In this document: positions 1 to 10,769 of the stretch, piece by piece
Layout of the letters: each line of letters opens with the position of its first letter
Position numbering within the stretch: the stretch's first letter is position 1
NCBI RefSeq assembly: GCF_036634195.1
Contig: NZ_JAZIFY010000001.1
Location: forward strand, 4,164,501-4,228,500
DNA: 64,000 nucleotides
From: Streptomyces sp. P9-A4
GTDB taxonomy: Bacteria; Actinomycetota; Actinomycetes; Streptomycetales; Streptomycetaceae
Direction of reading: 5' to 3'
Notes under the pieces: model-generated
Told to the model about the DNA's origin: nothing
Seen by the model: only the letters and a program-made list of their open reading frames with translations
Databases searched by the model: none
Translations under genes and position numbers: made by a program

Positions 1-187
1 AGCCCATGACCGTGTTGCCGAGCGTCGCGAAGTCGCCGTACAGCGACGCGTCGTACCGCTTGCCGAAGGGCTCGACCACGTCCGCGGCGGCCGGTCCCGC
101 CGCCGTGAACGCGAGCGAGCCCGCCGCCAGTCCGATCAGTCCGGCCGCCGCGAGCACCCTGCCCGAGTGATGTTGTCTGAAGCGCAT
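1..187 (-). CDS. N-terminus of a secreted protein, cut by the window edge
   Basis: The reading frame starts at the ATG at 187 and runs off the left edge, so only about 62 codons are visible. The first ~35 residues form a Sec signal peptide: basic MRFRQHHSGR, a hydrophobic AGLIGLAAGSLAF stretch, then an A-A-A-D junction. The mature start has VVEPFGKRYDASLYGDF and an IGNT-like 'LGNTVMG' segment. This resembles the N-terminus of large secreted Streptomyces proteins with repeat or DUF11-like domains, but that is from memory and too little is present to assign a function. The gene lies downstream of gpgS on the same strand. Confidence 0.6.
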   Translation of the reverse strand, partial: MRFRQHHSGRVLAAAGLIGLAAGSLAFTAAGPAAADVVEPFGKRYDASLYGDFATLGNTVMG

Positions 188-225
188 AAAAGGGCAATGT
201 ATGCAAAACGGATCATAGTGGGGCG

Positions 226-1167
226 TTACGCCACGCGACGGTGCGCGTACTCCGCGATTTCGGCCATCGGCGGCCGCTCCTCCGTGTCCACCGCGTACGT
301 CCGCGGCTCGAAGCCCTTCTCGCCCCGCTCGAACTGGGTCAGCCGCGGCCGCACCAGATGACCCCGCGAGAGCCGCAGCTGCGCCGTCCGGTAGATCGCC
401 GCCGCCATCCGGCCCAGCGCCTGCCCGTCCTGGTGCCGGTGCCTGCGCACCCCCACGTCCACCTGGGCGAGCGCGTCCAGACCCGCCGTGTGCAGGGCGT
501 CCACGAGCAGCGCCAGCTCCACTCCGTAACCGACCGGGAACGGCAGCCGTTCGAGCAACGAGCGGCGCGCCGCGTACTCGCCGCCCAGCGGCTGTACGAA
601 ACCGGCCAGCTGCGGCCAGTGGAGGTTCAGCAGCGGGCGCGCCACCAGCTCCGTCACCCGGCCACCCTGGCCTGGGGCGTCACCCAGGGGACGGTCGTAC
701 ATCGCCTTCACGAAGTCCACCTCCGGGTCCGTGAGCAGCGGGCCCACGATCCCCGTCACGAAGTCCGCGGAGAAGTCCCGCAGATCCGCGTCCACGAAGC
801 AGACGACATCCCCGCTCGTCACCATCAGTGACCGCCACAGGACCTCGCCCTTGCCCGGCACCGCCGGTATCCGGGGGAGGATCGCGTCCCGCGCCACCAC
901 CCGCGCGCCGGCCGCCGCCGCGACCTCCGCCGTCCGGTCCGTGGAACCCGAGTCGATCACCACCAGCTCGTCGACCAGCGGCACGGCCTCCGTCATCAGC
1001 TCGCGGCGGATCACGGCGACGATCTCGCCGACCGTCGCCTCCTCGTTCAGCGCGGGCAGGACGACGCTGACCCTCGTGTTCCGCTTGGCCGCGAGGATTC
1101 GCTCCAGCGGCCGGTCCGCCACGGACCAGGACCGCCGGTCCAGCCAGCGCTCCACCTCTTCCAGCAC
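226..1167 (-). CDS. gpgS: glucosyl-3-phosphoglycerate synthase (GT2/GT81-type)
   Basis: A 313-residue cytosolic glycosyltransferase expected to transfer glucose from an NDP-glucose to 3-phosphoglycerate, the first step to glucosylglycerate and related polysaccharide primers in actinobacteria. Visible motifs are the GT-A fold start VVLPALNEE (about residues 35-43), the IDSGSTDRT loop, the metal-binding VDADLRDF (about 120) and the FVQPLGGEYA segment. I chose the GTG at 1167 because family proteins begin close to 'LEEVERWLDRRSW'; the open frame continues upstream to 1305 but that extension is Arg/Pro-rich and not protein-like. It is divergent from the thrC riboswitch leader. Assignment is from family resemblance. 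Confidence 0.85.
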   Translation of the reverse strand: MLEEVERWLDRRSWSVADRPLERILAAKRNTRVSVVLPALNEEATVGEIVAVIRRELMTEAVPLVDELVVIDSGSTDRTAEVAAAAGARVVARDAILPRIPAVPGKGEVLWRSLMVTSGDVVCFVDADLRDFSADFVTGIVGPLLTDPEVDFVKAMYDRPLGDAPGQGGRVTELVARPLLNLHWPQLAGFVQPLGGEYAARRSLLERLPFPVGYGVELALLVDALHTAGLDALAQVDVGVRRHRHQDGQALGRMAAAIYRTAQLRLSRGHLVRPRLTQFERGEKGFEPRTYAVDTEERPPMAEIAEYAHRRVA

Positions 1168-1312
1168 GTGATCTCCATCTCGCGGTTCGGACGGCCGGTC
1201 CGGGCGTCCGGGCCTTCGGTTACAGTCTTGAACAACGCGGATCCCCGATGCACGTCGGGGTGCCGACCGCGTCGGAGCGCAGGAACGAAGTCCATCGCGC
1301 TTCACAATCGAA

Positions 1313-1434
1313 TACCGCTCATCCAGAGGGGCAGAGGGAAACGGCCCGTTGAAGCCCCGGCAACCCTCCAGTCGGTTCGTCTCGTCCTCCAGCGAGGTCC
1401 CCGGCTAGGGAAGGTGCCAAATCCGTCTCATGGC
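1313..1434 (+). promoter_or_regulatory. SAM-I (S-box) riboswitch upstream of thrC
   Basis: The leader contains the S-box core in order: CAGAGGGGCAGAGGGA, then ACGGCCCGTTGAAGCCCCGG followed by CAACC, a variable P3 region, and AAGGTGCCAAATCC. The outer P1 helix can pair CGC(T)CAT near 1316-1322 with ATGGCG at 1429-1434. The family binds S-adenosylmethionine and shuts off downstream expression. It lies 46 bases upstream of the thrC start, so high SAM should lower threonine synthase and shift homoserine use. No strong separate terminator is visible, so control may act at translation. Confidence 0.88.
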
Positions 1435-1479
1435 GAAAAATTCGTCATGGGAAAGATGAGGAGAAAGGGCCTCGCCTCC

Positions 1480-2766
1480 ATGGCTGTTCAGACTGTCACC
1501 CCCGCCACTTCGGTCGACCTCGGTCCCGCGTCCGGGCTTTCCTGCCGTGAATGCGGTGAAGTGTTCGCACTCGGCCCGATTTTCGCCTGCGAGCTGTGTT
1601 TCGGACCGCTCGAAGTCGCGTACGACCTCCCCCTCGGTGACCCCGAGGCGCTGCGCAAGCAGATCGAGGCCGGCCCCGCCAACATCTGGCGCTACGCCCC
1701 CCTGCTGCCCGTCCCCGCCGACGTCGCCGACAAGCCCAACCTGAACCCGGGCTGGACCAAGCTCGTCCAGGCCGACAACCTCGCCCGCGAGATCGGCGTC
1801 GCCCCCGGCAAGCTGTTCGTCAAGGACGACTCCGGCAACCCGACCCACTCCTTCAAGGACCGGGTCGTCGCCCAGGCCATCGAGGCCGCCCGCGCCTTCG
1901 GCTTCACCACCCTCTCCTGCTCCTCCACCGGCAACCTGGCCGGCGCCGTCGGCGCCGCCGCCGCCCGCGCCGGTTTCCGCTCCTGCGTGTTCATCCCGCA
2001 CGACCTGGAGCAGGGCAAGGTCGTCATGGCCGGTGTCTACGGCGGTGACCTGGTCGCCATCGAGGGCAACTACGACGACGTCAACCGCTTCTGCTCGGAG
2101 CTCATCGGCGACCCGCTCGGCGAGGGCTGGGGCTTCGTCAACGTCAACCTCCGCCCGTACTACGGCGAGGGCTCCAAGACGCTGGCGTACGAGATCTGCG
2201 AGCAGCTCGGCTGGGTCATCCCCGACCAGCTGGTCATCCCGATCGCCTCGGGATCCCAGCTCACGAAGATCGACAAGGGCCTCCAGGAGCTCATCAAGCT
2301 GGGCCTCGTCGAGGACAAGCCGTACAAGATCTTCGGTGCCCAGGCCGAGGGCTGCTCCCCGGTGTCGGTGGCCTTCAAGGCGGGCCAGGACGTCGTACGG
2401 CCCCAGAAGCCGAACACGATCGCCAAGTCGCTCGCGATCGGCAACCCGGCCGACGGCCCGTACGTCCTCGACATCGCCCGCCGGACCGGCGGCGCCGTGG
2501 AGGACGTGAACGACGAGCAGGTCGTGGACGCGATCCGGCTGCTCGCCCAGACCGAGGGCATCTTCGCGGAGACCGCGGGCGGCGTGACCGTCGGTGTCAC
2601 CAGGAAGCTCGTCGAGGCGGGGCTGATCGACCCGGACCTCACCACCGTCGTCCTCAACACCGGCGACGGACTCAAGACCCTGGACGCGGTGGCCGACACC
2701 TCTCAGGCGACCGTCACCATCCGCCCGAGCCTGGAAGCGTTCCGCGACGCCGGCCTGGCGCTCTGA
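1480..2766 (+). CDS. thrC: threonine synthase
   Basis: A 428-residue PLP enzyme converting O-phospho-homoserine to threonine. The N-terminus carries two CxxC pairs (SCRECGEVF and CELCFGPLEV), as in actinobacterial threonine synthases. The PLP lysine is Lys126 in HSFKDRVV, followed by SSTGNLAGAVGAAAAR and the glycine-rich phosphate loop. I chose the ATG at 1480, preceded by AGGAGAAAGGG; an in-frame ATG at 1447 exists but is nearer the riboswitch end. Expression is probably SAM-controlled by the S-box leader. A MoaD-like gene follows after 70 bases, probably cotranscribed. Confidence 0.95.
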   Translation: MAVQTVTPATSVDLGPASGLSCRECGEVFALGPIFACELCFGPLEVAYDLPLGDPEALRKQIEAGPANIWRYAPLLPVPADVADKPNLNPGWTKLVQADNLAREIGVAPGKLFVKDDSGNPTHSFKDRVVAQAIEAARAFGFTTLSCSSTGNLAGAVGAAAARAGFRSCVFIPHDLEQGKVVMAGVYGGDLVAIEGNYDDVNRFCSELIGDPLGEGWGFVNVNLRPYYGEGSKTLAYEICEQLGWVIPDQLVIPIASGSQLTKIDKGLQELIKLGLVEDKPYKIFGAQAEGCSPVSVAFKAGQDVVRPQKPNTIAKSLAIGNPADGPYVLDIARRTGGAVEDVNDEQVVDAIRLLAQTEGIFAETAGGVTVGVTRKLVEAGLIDPDLTTVVLNTGDGLKTLDAVADTSQATVTIRPSLEAFRDAGLAL

Positions 2767-2836
2767 GCCGGCCCGCCCCGAGCCGGCCCGCAGGGTGCCG
2801 GCCCGCTTTCCTGGCCCACTGAAAGGTTACGAAGAC

Positions 2837-3112
2837 ATGGCCGTGAACGTCCGCATCCCCACCATCCTCCGCACCTACACGGGCGGTCGGTCCGAGGTCC
2901 AGGCCGAGGGCACGACCCTCGCCGAGGTCATCGCGGACCTGGAGAAGAACCACACGGGCATCGCCGCCCGCGTCCTGGACGACCAGGGCAAGCTGCGCCG
3001 CTTCGTCAACGTCTACGTGAACGACGACGACGTGCGCTTCGAGCAGGGCCTGGAGACGGCCACCCCGGCCGGCGCGGGCGTCTCGATCATCCCGGCCGTC
3101 GCCGGCGGCTGA
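2837..3112 (+). CDS. MoaD/ThiS-family ubiquitin-like sulfur carrier (CysO-like)
   Basis: A 91-residue beta-grasp protein ending in the Gly-Gly tail (VAGG) that is activated and thiocarboxylated in MoaD, ThiS and CysO proteins. The sequence VRIPTILRTYTGG and the RRFVNVYVNDDDVRF strand are typical of the mycobacterial CysO/MoaD2 type. Start at ATG 2837, after GAAAGGTTACG. It follows thrC on the same strand with no terminator between, so it is likely in the thrC operon. In mycobacteria such a carrier feeds cysteine synthesis with CysM and Mec; neither partner is in this window, so the exact pathway is inferred. Confidence 0.85.
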   Translation: MAVNVRIPTILRTYTGGRSEVQAEGTTLAEVIADLEKNHTGIAARVLDDQGKLRRFVNVYVNDDDVRFEQGLETATPAGAGVSIIPAVAGG

Positions 3113-3179
3113 CCGTCGGGCGCAGTGCCGGCGGCTGTCGAGTCGTCACTCCCGCATCATCGCTTGTCCTGTCTTTCTT

Positions 3180-3219
3180 GAATTGCCCCTTCCGCGTCTA
3201 TAAGCGGAAGGGGCAATTC
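3180..3219 (+). terminator. intrinsic terminator after the thrC operon
   Basis: A perfect 16-bp stem (GAATTGCCCCTTCCGC and its complement) with an 8-base loop, 67 bases past the sulfur carrier stop. There is no long T run, as is common in Streptomyces. Confidence 0.8.
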
Positions 3220-3551
3220 TGCATGGTTGAGCACGGTAGAGTTGGGGAAGCCCCCTCCGCTGCTCATGCCGGATGCATATGAGAATGCGTCCCTGTGCGT
3301 CAGGAAGCAGCCAAAGTACCTGCGCGTTGTGTACGTTCTGCGCGTTTTGCCGGGCCCGACTTGCCCCGTAACTCCAGGGATTATCCCCAATTCCCCTTTC
3401 CGGTGCGCCCAGAATTCTCGCTCGAATGACCTGTTGCAGAGGGCAGTTGGGCAGATACATTCAGCGGCGGTCGACGCGTTCCGGCGCAGGGTCTGACCCG
3501 GGTCCGCGAAGTGCGGGTCCCGCGCAAGGGCCAGTAATAGGGGAGTTAGGC
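3220..3551 (+). other. 332-base region upstream of cspA, probable long leader
   Basis: No convincing reading frame is present on either strand, and A+T content is higher than in the flanking genes. It separates the thrC terminator from the cold-shock gene, so it should hold the cspA promoter and a 5' untranslated leader. Long leaders are known for cspA genes in other bacteria. I could not fix -35/-10 boxes with confidence. Confidence 0.4.
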
Positions 3552-3755
3552 ATGGCTCAGGGCACCGTCAAATGGTTCAACGCGGAGAAGGGCTACGGCT
3601 TCATCGCGGTAGACGGTGGTGCGGATGTTTTCGTCCACTACAGCGCGATCCAGATGGATGGCTACCGCAGTCTCGAAGAGGGCCAGCGGGTCGAGTTCGA
3701 GATCTCGCAGGGCCAGAAGGGTCCGCAGGCGGACATGGTCAAGCTCGCCGTCTGA
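3552..3755 (+). CDS. CspA-family cold-shock protein
   Basis: A 67-residue single cold-shock domain that binds single-stranded RNA and DNA. The RNP1 motif KGYGFIAV and the RNP2-like VFVHYSAI are both present, and the protein starts with the usual [10 protein letters not shown]. Length is the family norm. It starts at ATG 3552 after GGGGAGTTAG and is closed by a strong hairpin 35 bases past the stop. The gene lies between thrC and groEL, an order I recall in S. coelicolor (scoF region). It is monocistronic judging by the terminators on both sides. Confidence 0.95.
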   Translation: MAQGTVKWFNAEKGYGFIAVDGGADVFVHYSAIQMDGYRSLEEGQRVEFEISQGQKGPQADMVKLAV

Positions 3756-3789
3756 GCGCGGCGCGATCGGCCAACGACGCAACGCCGTC

Positions 3790-5752
<1,963 letters not shown>

Positions 5753-5809
5753 TCCTCCGGGATCGGTGGTTCATCGCTGAACGCGCGAGCCGAAGCGAAG
5801 AAGAACGGA

Positions 5810-5847
5810 CCGAGGGCGGCACCCCCAGCTGGGGGTGCCGCCCTCGG
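5810..5847. terminator. bidirectional terminator between groEL and the secreted pair
   Basis: A perfect 38-base palindrome: CCGAGGGCGGCACCCCCAG followed directly by its complement. It sits between the convergent groEL and 5881-7578 genes and can serve both strands. Confidence 0.85.
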
Positions 5848-5880
5848 GCGTTGTACGGAGCCAGGTCTTACGGGAACGGC

Positions 5881-7578
5881 TCAGCGCACGTCGACGAAGT
5901 CGGCCCACGGGGCCGCCGAGTGGAAGTGCGTGGAGTCGCCCCAGTACCGGATGCGCCAGCTGCCGTCGGCGGAGGCCTTCGCCTTCAGCGAGACCCAGCC
6001 GTTGGCGGCCGAGCGGCCGGTGGCGACCTGACGCCAGGTCGTCGAACCCTTCGCCTGGAACTGCAGGGCCACGGGTGCGTTCCCGAACGCCCGCCACACG
6101 CCGTTCGTGTAGTGCTGGAGCGTGCCCGTCGTGTAGACGTTCGCGCCCTTGCGGACCGGTTCGGGCCCGGCGTTCATGCCGACGACCCGGACCGGGGTCC
6201 GGACCAGCCGGAACACACGGCTGCTGGACTCCGCGTAGGCGTCGCTGGTCAGGTGCCGGACGCGGAAGTAGCCGCCGCCGCTGTTCGCGGCGAGCGCGAA
6301 CGTCGACCAGTACGCGGCGTACGCCTGCGCACTGGCGATCTTCCGCCAGCCGGTCTTCCCGTCGGCGGACTGCTCCAGCTGGAGGTACTGGCTGGGCACG
6401 GAGGAGCGCGAACCCGGCACGTACCGGGGGCGGAAGACGCCGCCCACCGTGACCCGGCCGTCGGCGGACAGCCCGCCGGTCAGCAGGTCGATACGGGTCT
6501 CCCACGGAATCGCGACCACACCGGAGACCTGGTCGAACCGCAGATACGGATCGGCGGACCGCACCGACCAGTAGTCCCCGTAGTCCGCGAGGCCCGAGGC
6601 GGCGATCAGACGCGCGGAGAAGCGCCCGTCCGCGTCGGTGTGCACGGTCGTGCCGTACGGGGCGTTGTCCGTGTACACCCCGAGGGTCACCATGAGCGCC
6701 TGGTCCGCGACCGGGGCGTTCCCGGCGGCCGGGTCGGTGACGCGGCCGCTGACGGTCACGGCCTCGCCGCTGAGCGCCCGCTTCTTGTCGGCGGCGGCGG
6801 TGACCTTCACCTCCCGGCCCTTGAGGTCGTACGCCCGGCGGTACTCGTACGCCGAGCCGTGCACCTCGGCGCTGTCCTCGGTGTACGAGGCCTCGAAGGT
6901 GGCGTACTCGTCGGCCACCGGCAGCGGGCCGCCGGTGAACACGCCGCTGTCGCCGGTGACCGCCGTGACGGCGGAGCCCGGTGTCCGGACCGTCGGCGTG
7001 ACGGTGACCGTACGGCCGGGCAGCGGCACCAGGTCCCCGGAGCCGGGCTGGACGCCGACGAGCGTGCCCGTCGGGCGGGCGTTGCGGTCGTCCCAGGCGG
7101 GGATGCCGATGCCGAAGGAGTCCAGCCGGGGCAGCAGCCGGAAGTCCAGCGTCCCGGCGTCGGTGCGGGTGAAGGTGTTGCCGAGCGAGTCGGTGGCCGT
7201 GACGTCGATCGCGTACCTGCCAAGGGCCGGGATGGTCCCGCCGTCCTCGGTGAGGCGCAGCGCGGCCTCGGACGGCACCAGGAACCGCCCGGCGGTCATC
7301 GGGTCCCAGGGGTTCCCCGGGGCCAGGGCGGGGATCTCGGCGAGGACGGTGTCGCCCTGCCGGACCCGGGCCGACACCGCGGTGACCTTGGCCTGCGGGG
7401 CGTCGGTCCAGGCCGCGACCCGGAACGTGCCGCGCTGGACGTCGTCGGTGAGGGCGGGGCCGATCCCGATCGGGGTCGGGGCGGCCGGTGCCTCGTCGGC
7501 GAGGGCGGGCAGGGTGGCGGCGGAGAGGACGGCGGCGGTGAGCAGCGCGGTCAGGGAGAGCCGGAGGTCAGCGCGCAT
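5881..7578 (-). CDS. secreted multi-domain protein with Ig-like/beta-sandwich repeats (downstream paralogue)
   Basis: A 565-residue exported protein. Residues 1-27 form a Sec signal peptide ending LPALA-DEA. The rest is rich in Thr, Val and Gly, with repeated beta-sandwich-like segments (VTVSGRVTDPAAG and KANVYTTGTLQH types) and a closing 'GVWRAF...ADGSWRIRY' unit. The same closing unit ends the upstream neighbour, so the two are paralogues. The ATG at 7578 overlaps the upstream gene's stop by 11 bases, so translation is probably coupled. No catalytic motif is recognised; adhesion or envelope structure is possible but not shown. Confidence 0.75.
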   Translation of the reverse strand: MRADLRLSLTALLTAAVLSAATLPALADEAPAAPTPIGIGPALTDDVQRGTFRVAAWTDAPQAKVTAVSARVRQGDTVLAEIPALAPGNPWDPMTAGRFLVPSEAALRLTEDGGTIPALGRYAIDVTATDSLGNTFTRTDAGTLDFRLLPRLDSFGIGIPAWDDRNARPTGTLVGVQPGSGDLVPLPGRTVTVTPTVRTPGSAVTAVTGDSGVFTGGPLPVADEYATFEASYTEDSAEVHGSAYEYRRAYDLKGREVKVTAAADKKRALSGEAVTVSGRVTDPAAGNAPVADQALMVTLGVYTDNAPYGTTVHTDADGRFSARLIAASGLADYGDYWSVRSADPYLRFDQVSGVVAIPWETRIDLLTGGLSADGRVTVGGVFRPRYVPGSRSSVPSQYLQLEQSADGKTGWRKIASAQAYAAYWSTFALAANSGGGYFRVRHLTSDAYAESSSRVFRLVRTPVRVVGMNAGPEPVRKGANVYTTGTLQHYTNGVWRAFGNAPVALQFQAKGSTTWRQVATGRSAANGWVSLKAKASADGSWRIRYWGDSTHFHSAAPWADFVDVR

Positions 7579-9241
7579 CGATGTACCTCACGGTGGTCTC
7601 GCTGTAGAAGTAGCCCGCCGGCGGCTGGAGGACCATGGCCCAGGAGCCGTCCGCGTAGGCGGTGGCGCGGTAGCTGAAGTTGCCGCTGGTGTTGGTGGTG
7701 ACGCTCTTGGTGACCCAGTACCAGTTGGGGTCGCCCTTGGGCTTGAAGAGCAGCGTCAGCTTCGCGCCGGGGAACGGCTTCCAGACGCCGTTGAGCTTGC
7801 GCTGCACCGTGCCGGAGACCGTCATCTTGCCGTTCACCACGGGCCGGGTGGGGCTGATGGAGAAGGCGGAGAAGCGGGTCTCGTTGCGGGCGAGGCGGAT
7901 GACCGCGGCGGCCTTGGCGACGAACTGGTCCGTCTCCGGGTGGACCACCCGGTAGCGGGCGTCGGTGTAGCCCCAGGCGGAGAGGGTGTAGTTGCAGTAG
8001 TAGTCGGTCGCGCCGGAGCGCAGGGTGCCCCAGGTGCGCCCGCCGTCACGGGAGTACTGGAGGACGACCGGCTGCGGCGTGTCGCAGTAGGGCGAGGAGC
8101 CGACGGCGATCCTGCCGGTCGCGGTGACCTTGCCGTACGCGTCGAGAGTGATCTTGTACGGGGTGAACGAGAACTGCTGCGGGACCGCGATGTCGTTCTT
8201 GTCGTACGGGCGGACCGTCCCCGCGATGTACGGCGAGGGCCGCAGCGAGGTGTAGACGGCCGCGGTCGAGTAGTACGGGCGCGCGAGGAACGAGAAGGTG
8301 CCGTCCGCCGCGCTGCTGATCCCGCCGAGCACGTTCACCGCGGTGTCGTCGTAACCGGGCTGGACGCCGGTGGCGATGACGGGCACGCCCGGGAAGGGCT
8401 TCCAGCCGGCCGGGGTCAGCCGCTCCACCCGTCCGGTGACCCGGACGTCGGTCGAGGCGAGGACGCGGTGCTTGCTCACGTCCGAGCTGATCCGGTACTT
8501 GAGGGTCGCGTCCGCGGCCAGGTACGGCACGGTGGCGGCGTTGTCCGGGTCGAGGCCGGGCGCCGTCTCGACGACCCTGGCCGTACCGCCCTGGATGCTT
8601 CCGTTCGGCGTGACCGGCAGCGAGAAGCCGCCGTCGGCGCCGGCGACGGCGACCGCGCTGATCGTCCGCGAGGAGCGGGTGCCCTCGACGGGCAGGGTGA
8701 CCAGCACCTTGGTGCCCTCGGGGGCGGCGGTGCGCTCACCGGTGGCCGGGTTCCACAGGGTGGTGGTGCCGGTCAGCACGGCCCCGCGGTGGTCCCAGTC
8801 GGTCGAGGAGCGGTCGAACGCCAGCTTCCCGACGCCGATGTGCGTCCGGTGGCCGTAGGTGCCGGTCCACTGCTTGGTGGTCTCGCCGGCGAGCCGGTAG
8901 TCGACCCTGACCGGGTAGTCCCCCAGGGCGGTTCCCTCGGGGAGAGTGATCGGCGCCCTGGTCGTCACCCAGCTGCCCTTCGGGATCACCTCCTCCGTGG
9001 AGGCGAGGACCGGGGCGTCGGCGGCGGTGGAGGCCAGCACGCTGACCTTCACCCAGAGCGCGCCGCTCGGGAGGGTGACGGTGTAGCGGCCGTCGTCCTC
9101 GGTGGTGCCCTGGACGGACGTCCAGTCCGCGTGAGCGGCAGGGGCGTGGATGACGGCGGGCGCGATGACGCCCGCCGAGAGAGCGAAAACGGCTGCGGCA
9201 CGCACGAGGGCGTGCGGAAGCCTGCGCGTAGAGCGCGGCAA
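7568..9241 (-). CDS. secreted multi-domain protein with Ig-like repeats (upstream paralogue, probable TTG start)
   Basis: A 557-residue exported protein if it starts at the TTG at 9241, which is preceded by a GGGGGGTCCCC run; a GTG 12 codons later (9205) would also leave a workable signal peptide. The signal peptide ends HAPAAHA-DWTS. The mature part is a chain of beta-rich repeats (VRVTGRVERL, KMTVSGTVQRK) closing with 'NGVWKPFPGA...ADGSWAM', homologous to the end of the next gene. The frame stays open to 9751 but that extension is not protein-like and covers another gene. Function unknown. Confidence 0.72.
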   Translation of the reverse strand: MPRSTRRLPHALVRAAAVFALSAGVIAPAVIHAPAAHADWTSVQGTTEDDGRYTVTLPSGALWVKVSVLASTAADAPVLASTEEVIPKGSWVTTRAPITLPEGTALGDYPVRVDYRLAGETTKQWTGTYGHRTHIGVGKLAFDRSSTDWDHRGAVLTGTTTLWNPATGERTAAPEGTKVLVTLPVEGTRSSRTISAVAVAGADGGFSLPVTPNGSIQGGTARVVETAPGLDPDNAATVPYLAADATLKYRISSDVSKHRVLASTDVRVTGRVERLTPAGWKPFPGVPVIATGVQPGYDDTAVNVLGGISSAADGTFSFLARPYYSTAAVYTSLRPSPYIAGTVRPYDKNDIAVPQQFSFTPYKITLDAYGKVTATGRIAVGSSPYCDTPQPVVLQYSRDGGRTWGTLRSGATDYYCNYTLSAWGYTDARYRVVHPETDQFVAKAAAVIRLARNETRFSAFSISPTRPVVNGKMTVSGTVQRKLNGVWKPFPGAKLTLLFKPKGDPNWYWVTKSVTTNTSGNFSYRATAYADGSWAMVLQPPAGYFYSETTVRYIDAR

Positions 9242-9442
9242 AGGGGACCCCCCACAGGTCGTGATGGCGGCGTCGCCCTGATCGGGGAGGCCGCGTGGCA
9301 GCACTGTAGCGCTGACTTGTTGAACATGTTCACTTGGTTTACGGGGAGCGCCGGGGTGATCCTGGAATGACTGGATCCGTGCGCGCCCGGATTCATGCGC
9401 GGCTGGACGCGTGTGCGGCCGGACCGATGAAGGGAACGGGCC

Positions 9443-9913
9443 ATGGTCACCCTCCTGACGACGCCTGCCGACCGGGAGCTGGTCGTCACCCGCACCTTCG
9501 ACGCCCCGCCGGCCCGGGTGTGGGAGGCGTGGACGGGCCCGGAGCACGTACGGGAGTGGTACGGGGCGTCCGCCCTGACCACGACGGTCGTCGACATCGA
9601 CCTGCGGGTCGGCGGCGCCTGGCGCTGGGGCCAGACCGCCCCTGACGGCCAGGAGTTCGTCTTCTCCGGCACGTACGAGGACGTCGTCCCGTCCGAACGC
9701 CTCGACTACACCGAGACCTTCGAACAGATGCCGGACGCGGCCCCGGTCCACGTCACCCTCACCTTCGACGCGACCCCCGACGGGGGCACAGCCCTGACCA
9801 GCACGTCCTTCTGGCCCTCGAACGAGATCCGCGACCAGGCGCTGGAGGCGGGGATGGAAGCGGGGGTACGGGAGCAGTACGACCGGCTGGCGGAGTATCT
9901 GGGGTCGATGTGA
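9443..9913 (+). CDS. SRPBCC (AHSA1/START-like) domain protein
   Basis: A 156-residue single-domain protein of the Bet v1/AHSA1 superfamily, which bind hydrophobic ligands or act as stress-related co-chaperones. Typical features are the opening VVTRTFDAPPARVWEAWT, the GPEHVREWYG loop, DLRVGGAWRWGQ, and a C-terminal helix with EAGMEAGVREQYDRLAEYL. The start at ATG 9443 follows GAAGGGAACGGGCC. It is divergent from the secreted pair and convergent with the methyltransferase. The family fold is clear; the ligand is unknown. Confidence 0.88.
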   Translation: MVTLLTTPADRELVVTRTFDAPPARVWEAWTGPEHVREWYGASALTTTVVDIDLRVGGAWRWGQTAPDGQEFVFSGTYEDVVPSERLDYTETFEQMPDAAPVHVTLTFDATPDGGTALTSTSFWPSNEIRDQALEAGMEAGVREQYDRLAEYLGSM

Positions 9914-9940
9914 GGGGGCGAGGTGCCCTCTGAGAGGTGG

Positions 9941-10699
9941 CTACCGGCGGTGGAAGAGGGCCGCCCAGAGGAAGGGTTCACCGAACGCGGGGGAGTCGGC
10001 GGGTTCGTCGCGCATGCGGCGGACCTCGATCTCCGTCAGGTCGGCGAAGAGCGCGCGAAGGGACGTGTCCGTGTACGCGAGTCCGCCTTCGAGCGTTCCC
10101 CGGCGGTAGAGCTCCGCGTCCGGGGCCTCCGAGCCCATCCCGCCCTCCCCGGCCGCGAACGCGGTCAGTGAGAAGTGGCCGCCGGGCGCGAGGGCGCGGT
10201 CCAGGAACGCGAGGTAGCTGATCCGGCGGTGCGGCGGCAGGTGGTGGAAGCAGCCGGAGTCATGGATCAGGTCGTACGGGCCGTCGAGGGCGGTGCCGGG
10301 CGCGAAGGCGTCGCCGCGGACGAACCGGATCCCGGTCTCCCCGGCGTCCCGGGCCCGTTCCTCCGCCCAGCGGATCGCGGTGGGGGAGAGGTCGACGGCG
10401 TCCACCACGTATCCGAGCGAGGCGAGGTAGAGACTGTTCCGTCCGGGCCCGCACCCCAGATCGAGGGCTCGGCGGCCGGTGGTGGCGGGGGTCGGCAGGG
10501 TGCCCTGCCCGACGTACGACACCAGGCTCTCGTCCGGCTTCGTGACGAAGAACGGGACGGGCTTGTCGCGGTCGGCGTAGAAGCCGTCCCACCAGTCCGC
10601 CCCACCCTCCGTCCACCGGTCGGCGCCGGGCGCGAAGAGCCCGTCGAGCAGGCGAAGGACGTCGTCGACCGTGCGGATGTCACGGTTGTTCAGATCCAT
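9941..10699 (-). CDS. class I SAM-dependent methyltransferase
   Basis: A 252-residue Rossmann-fold methyltransferase. Motif I is ALDLGCGPGRNSLYLASLG, followed by the acidic VDAVDLSPTA strand, DAFAPG, and the IHDSGCFHHLPPHRR segment typical of tellurite-resistance/thiopurine-like methyltransferases of this group. The start ATG 10699 has a GGAAGGGGGATCCCC leader. The N-terminal DLNNRDIRTVDDVLRLLDG recurs in Streptomyces family members. The substrate cannot be told from sequence. A tight G-run motif lies about 70 bases upstream. Confidence 0.85.
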   Translation of the reverse strand: MDLNNRDIRTVDDVLRLLDGLFAPGADRWTEGGADWWDGFYADRDKPVPFFVTKPDESLVSYVGQGTLPTPATTGRRALDLGCGPGRNSLYLASLGYVVDAVDLSPTAIRWAEERARDAGETGIRFVRGDAFAPGTALDGPYDLIHDSGCFHHLPPHRRISYLAFLDRALAPGGHFSLTAFAAGEGGMGSEAPDAELYRRGTLEGGLAYTDTSLRALFADLTEIEVRRMRDEPADSPAFGEPFLWAALFHRR

Positions 10700-10769
10700 G
10701 GGGATCCCCCTTCCGAGTCGCCTCAAGGGTAGGGAGAGGAGGGGGAAAAGCCCAGGTCAGGGCAGGTGT

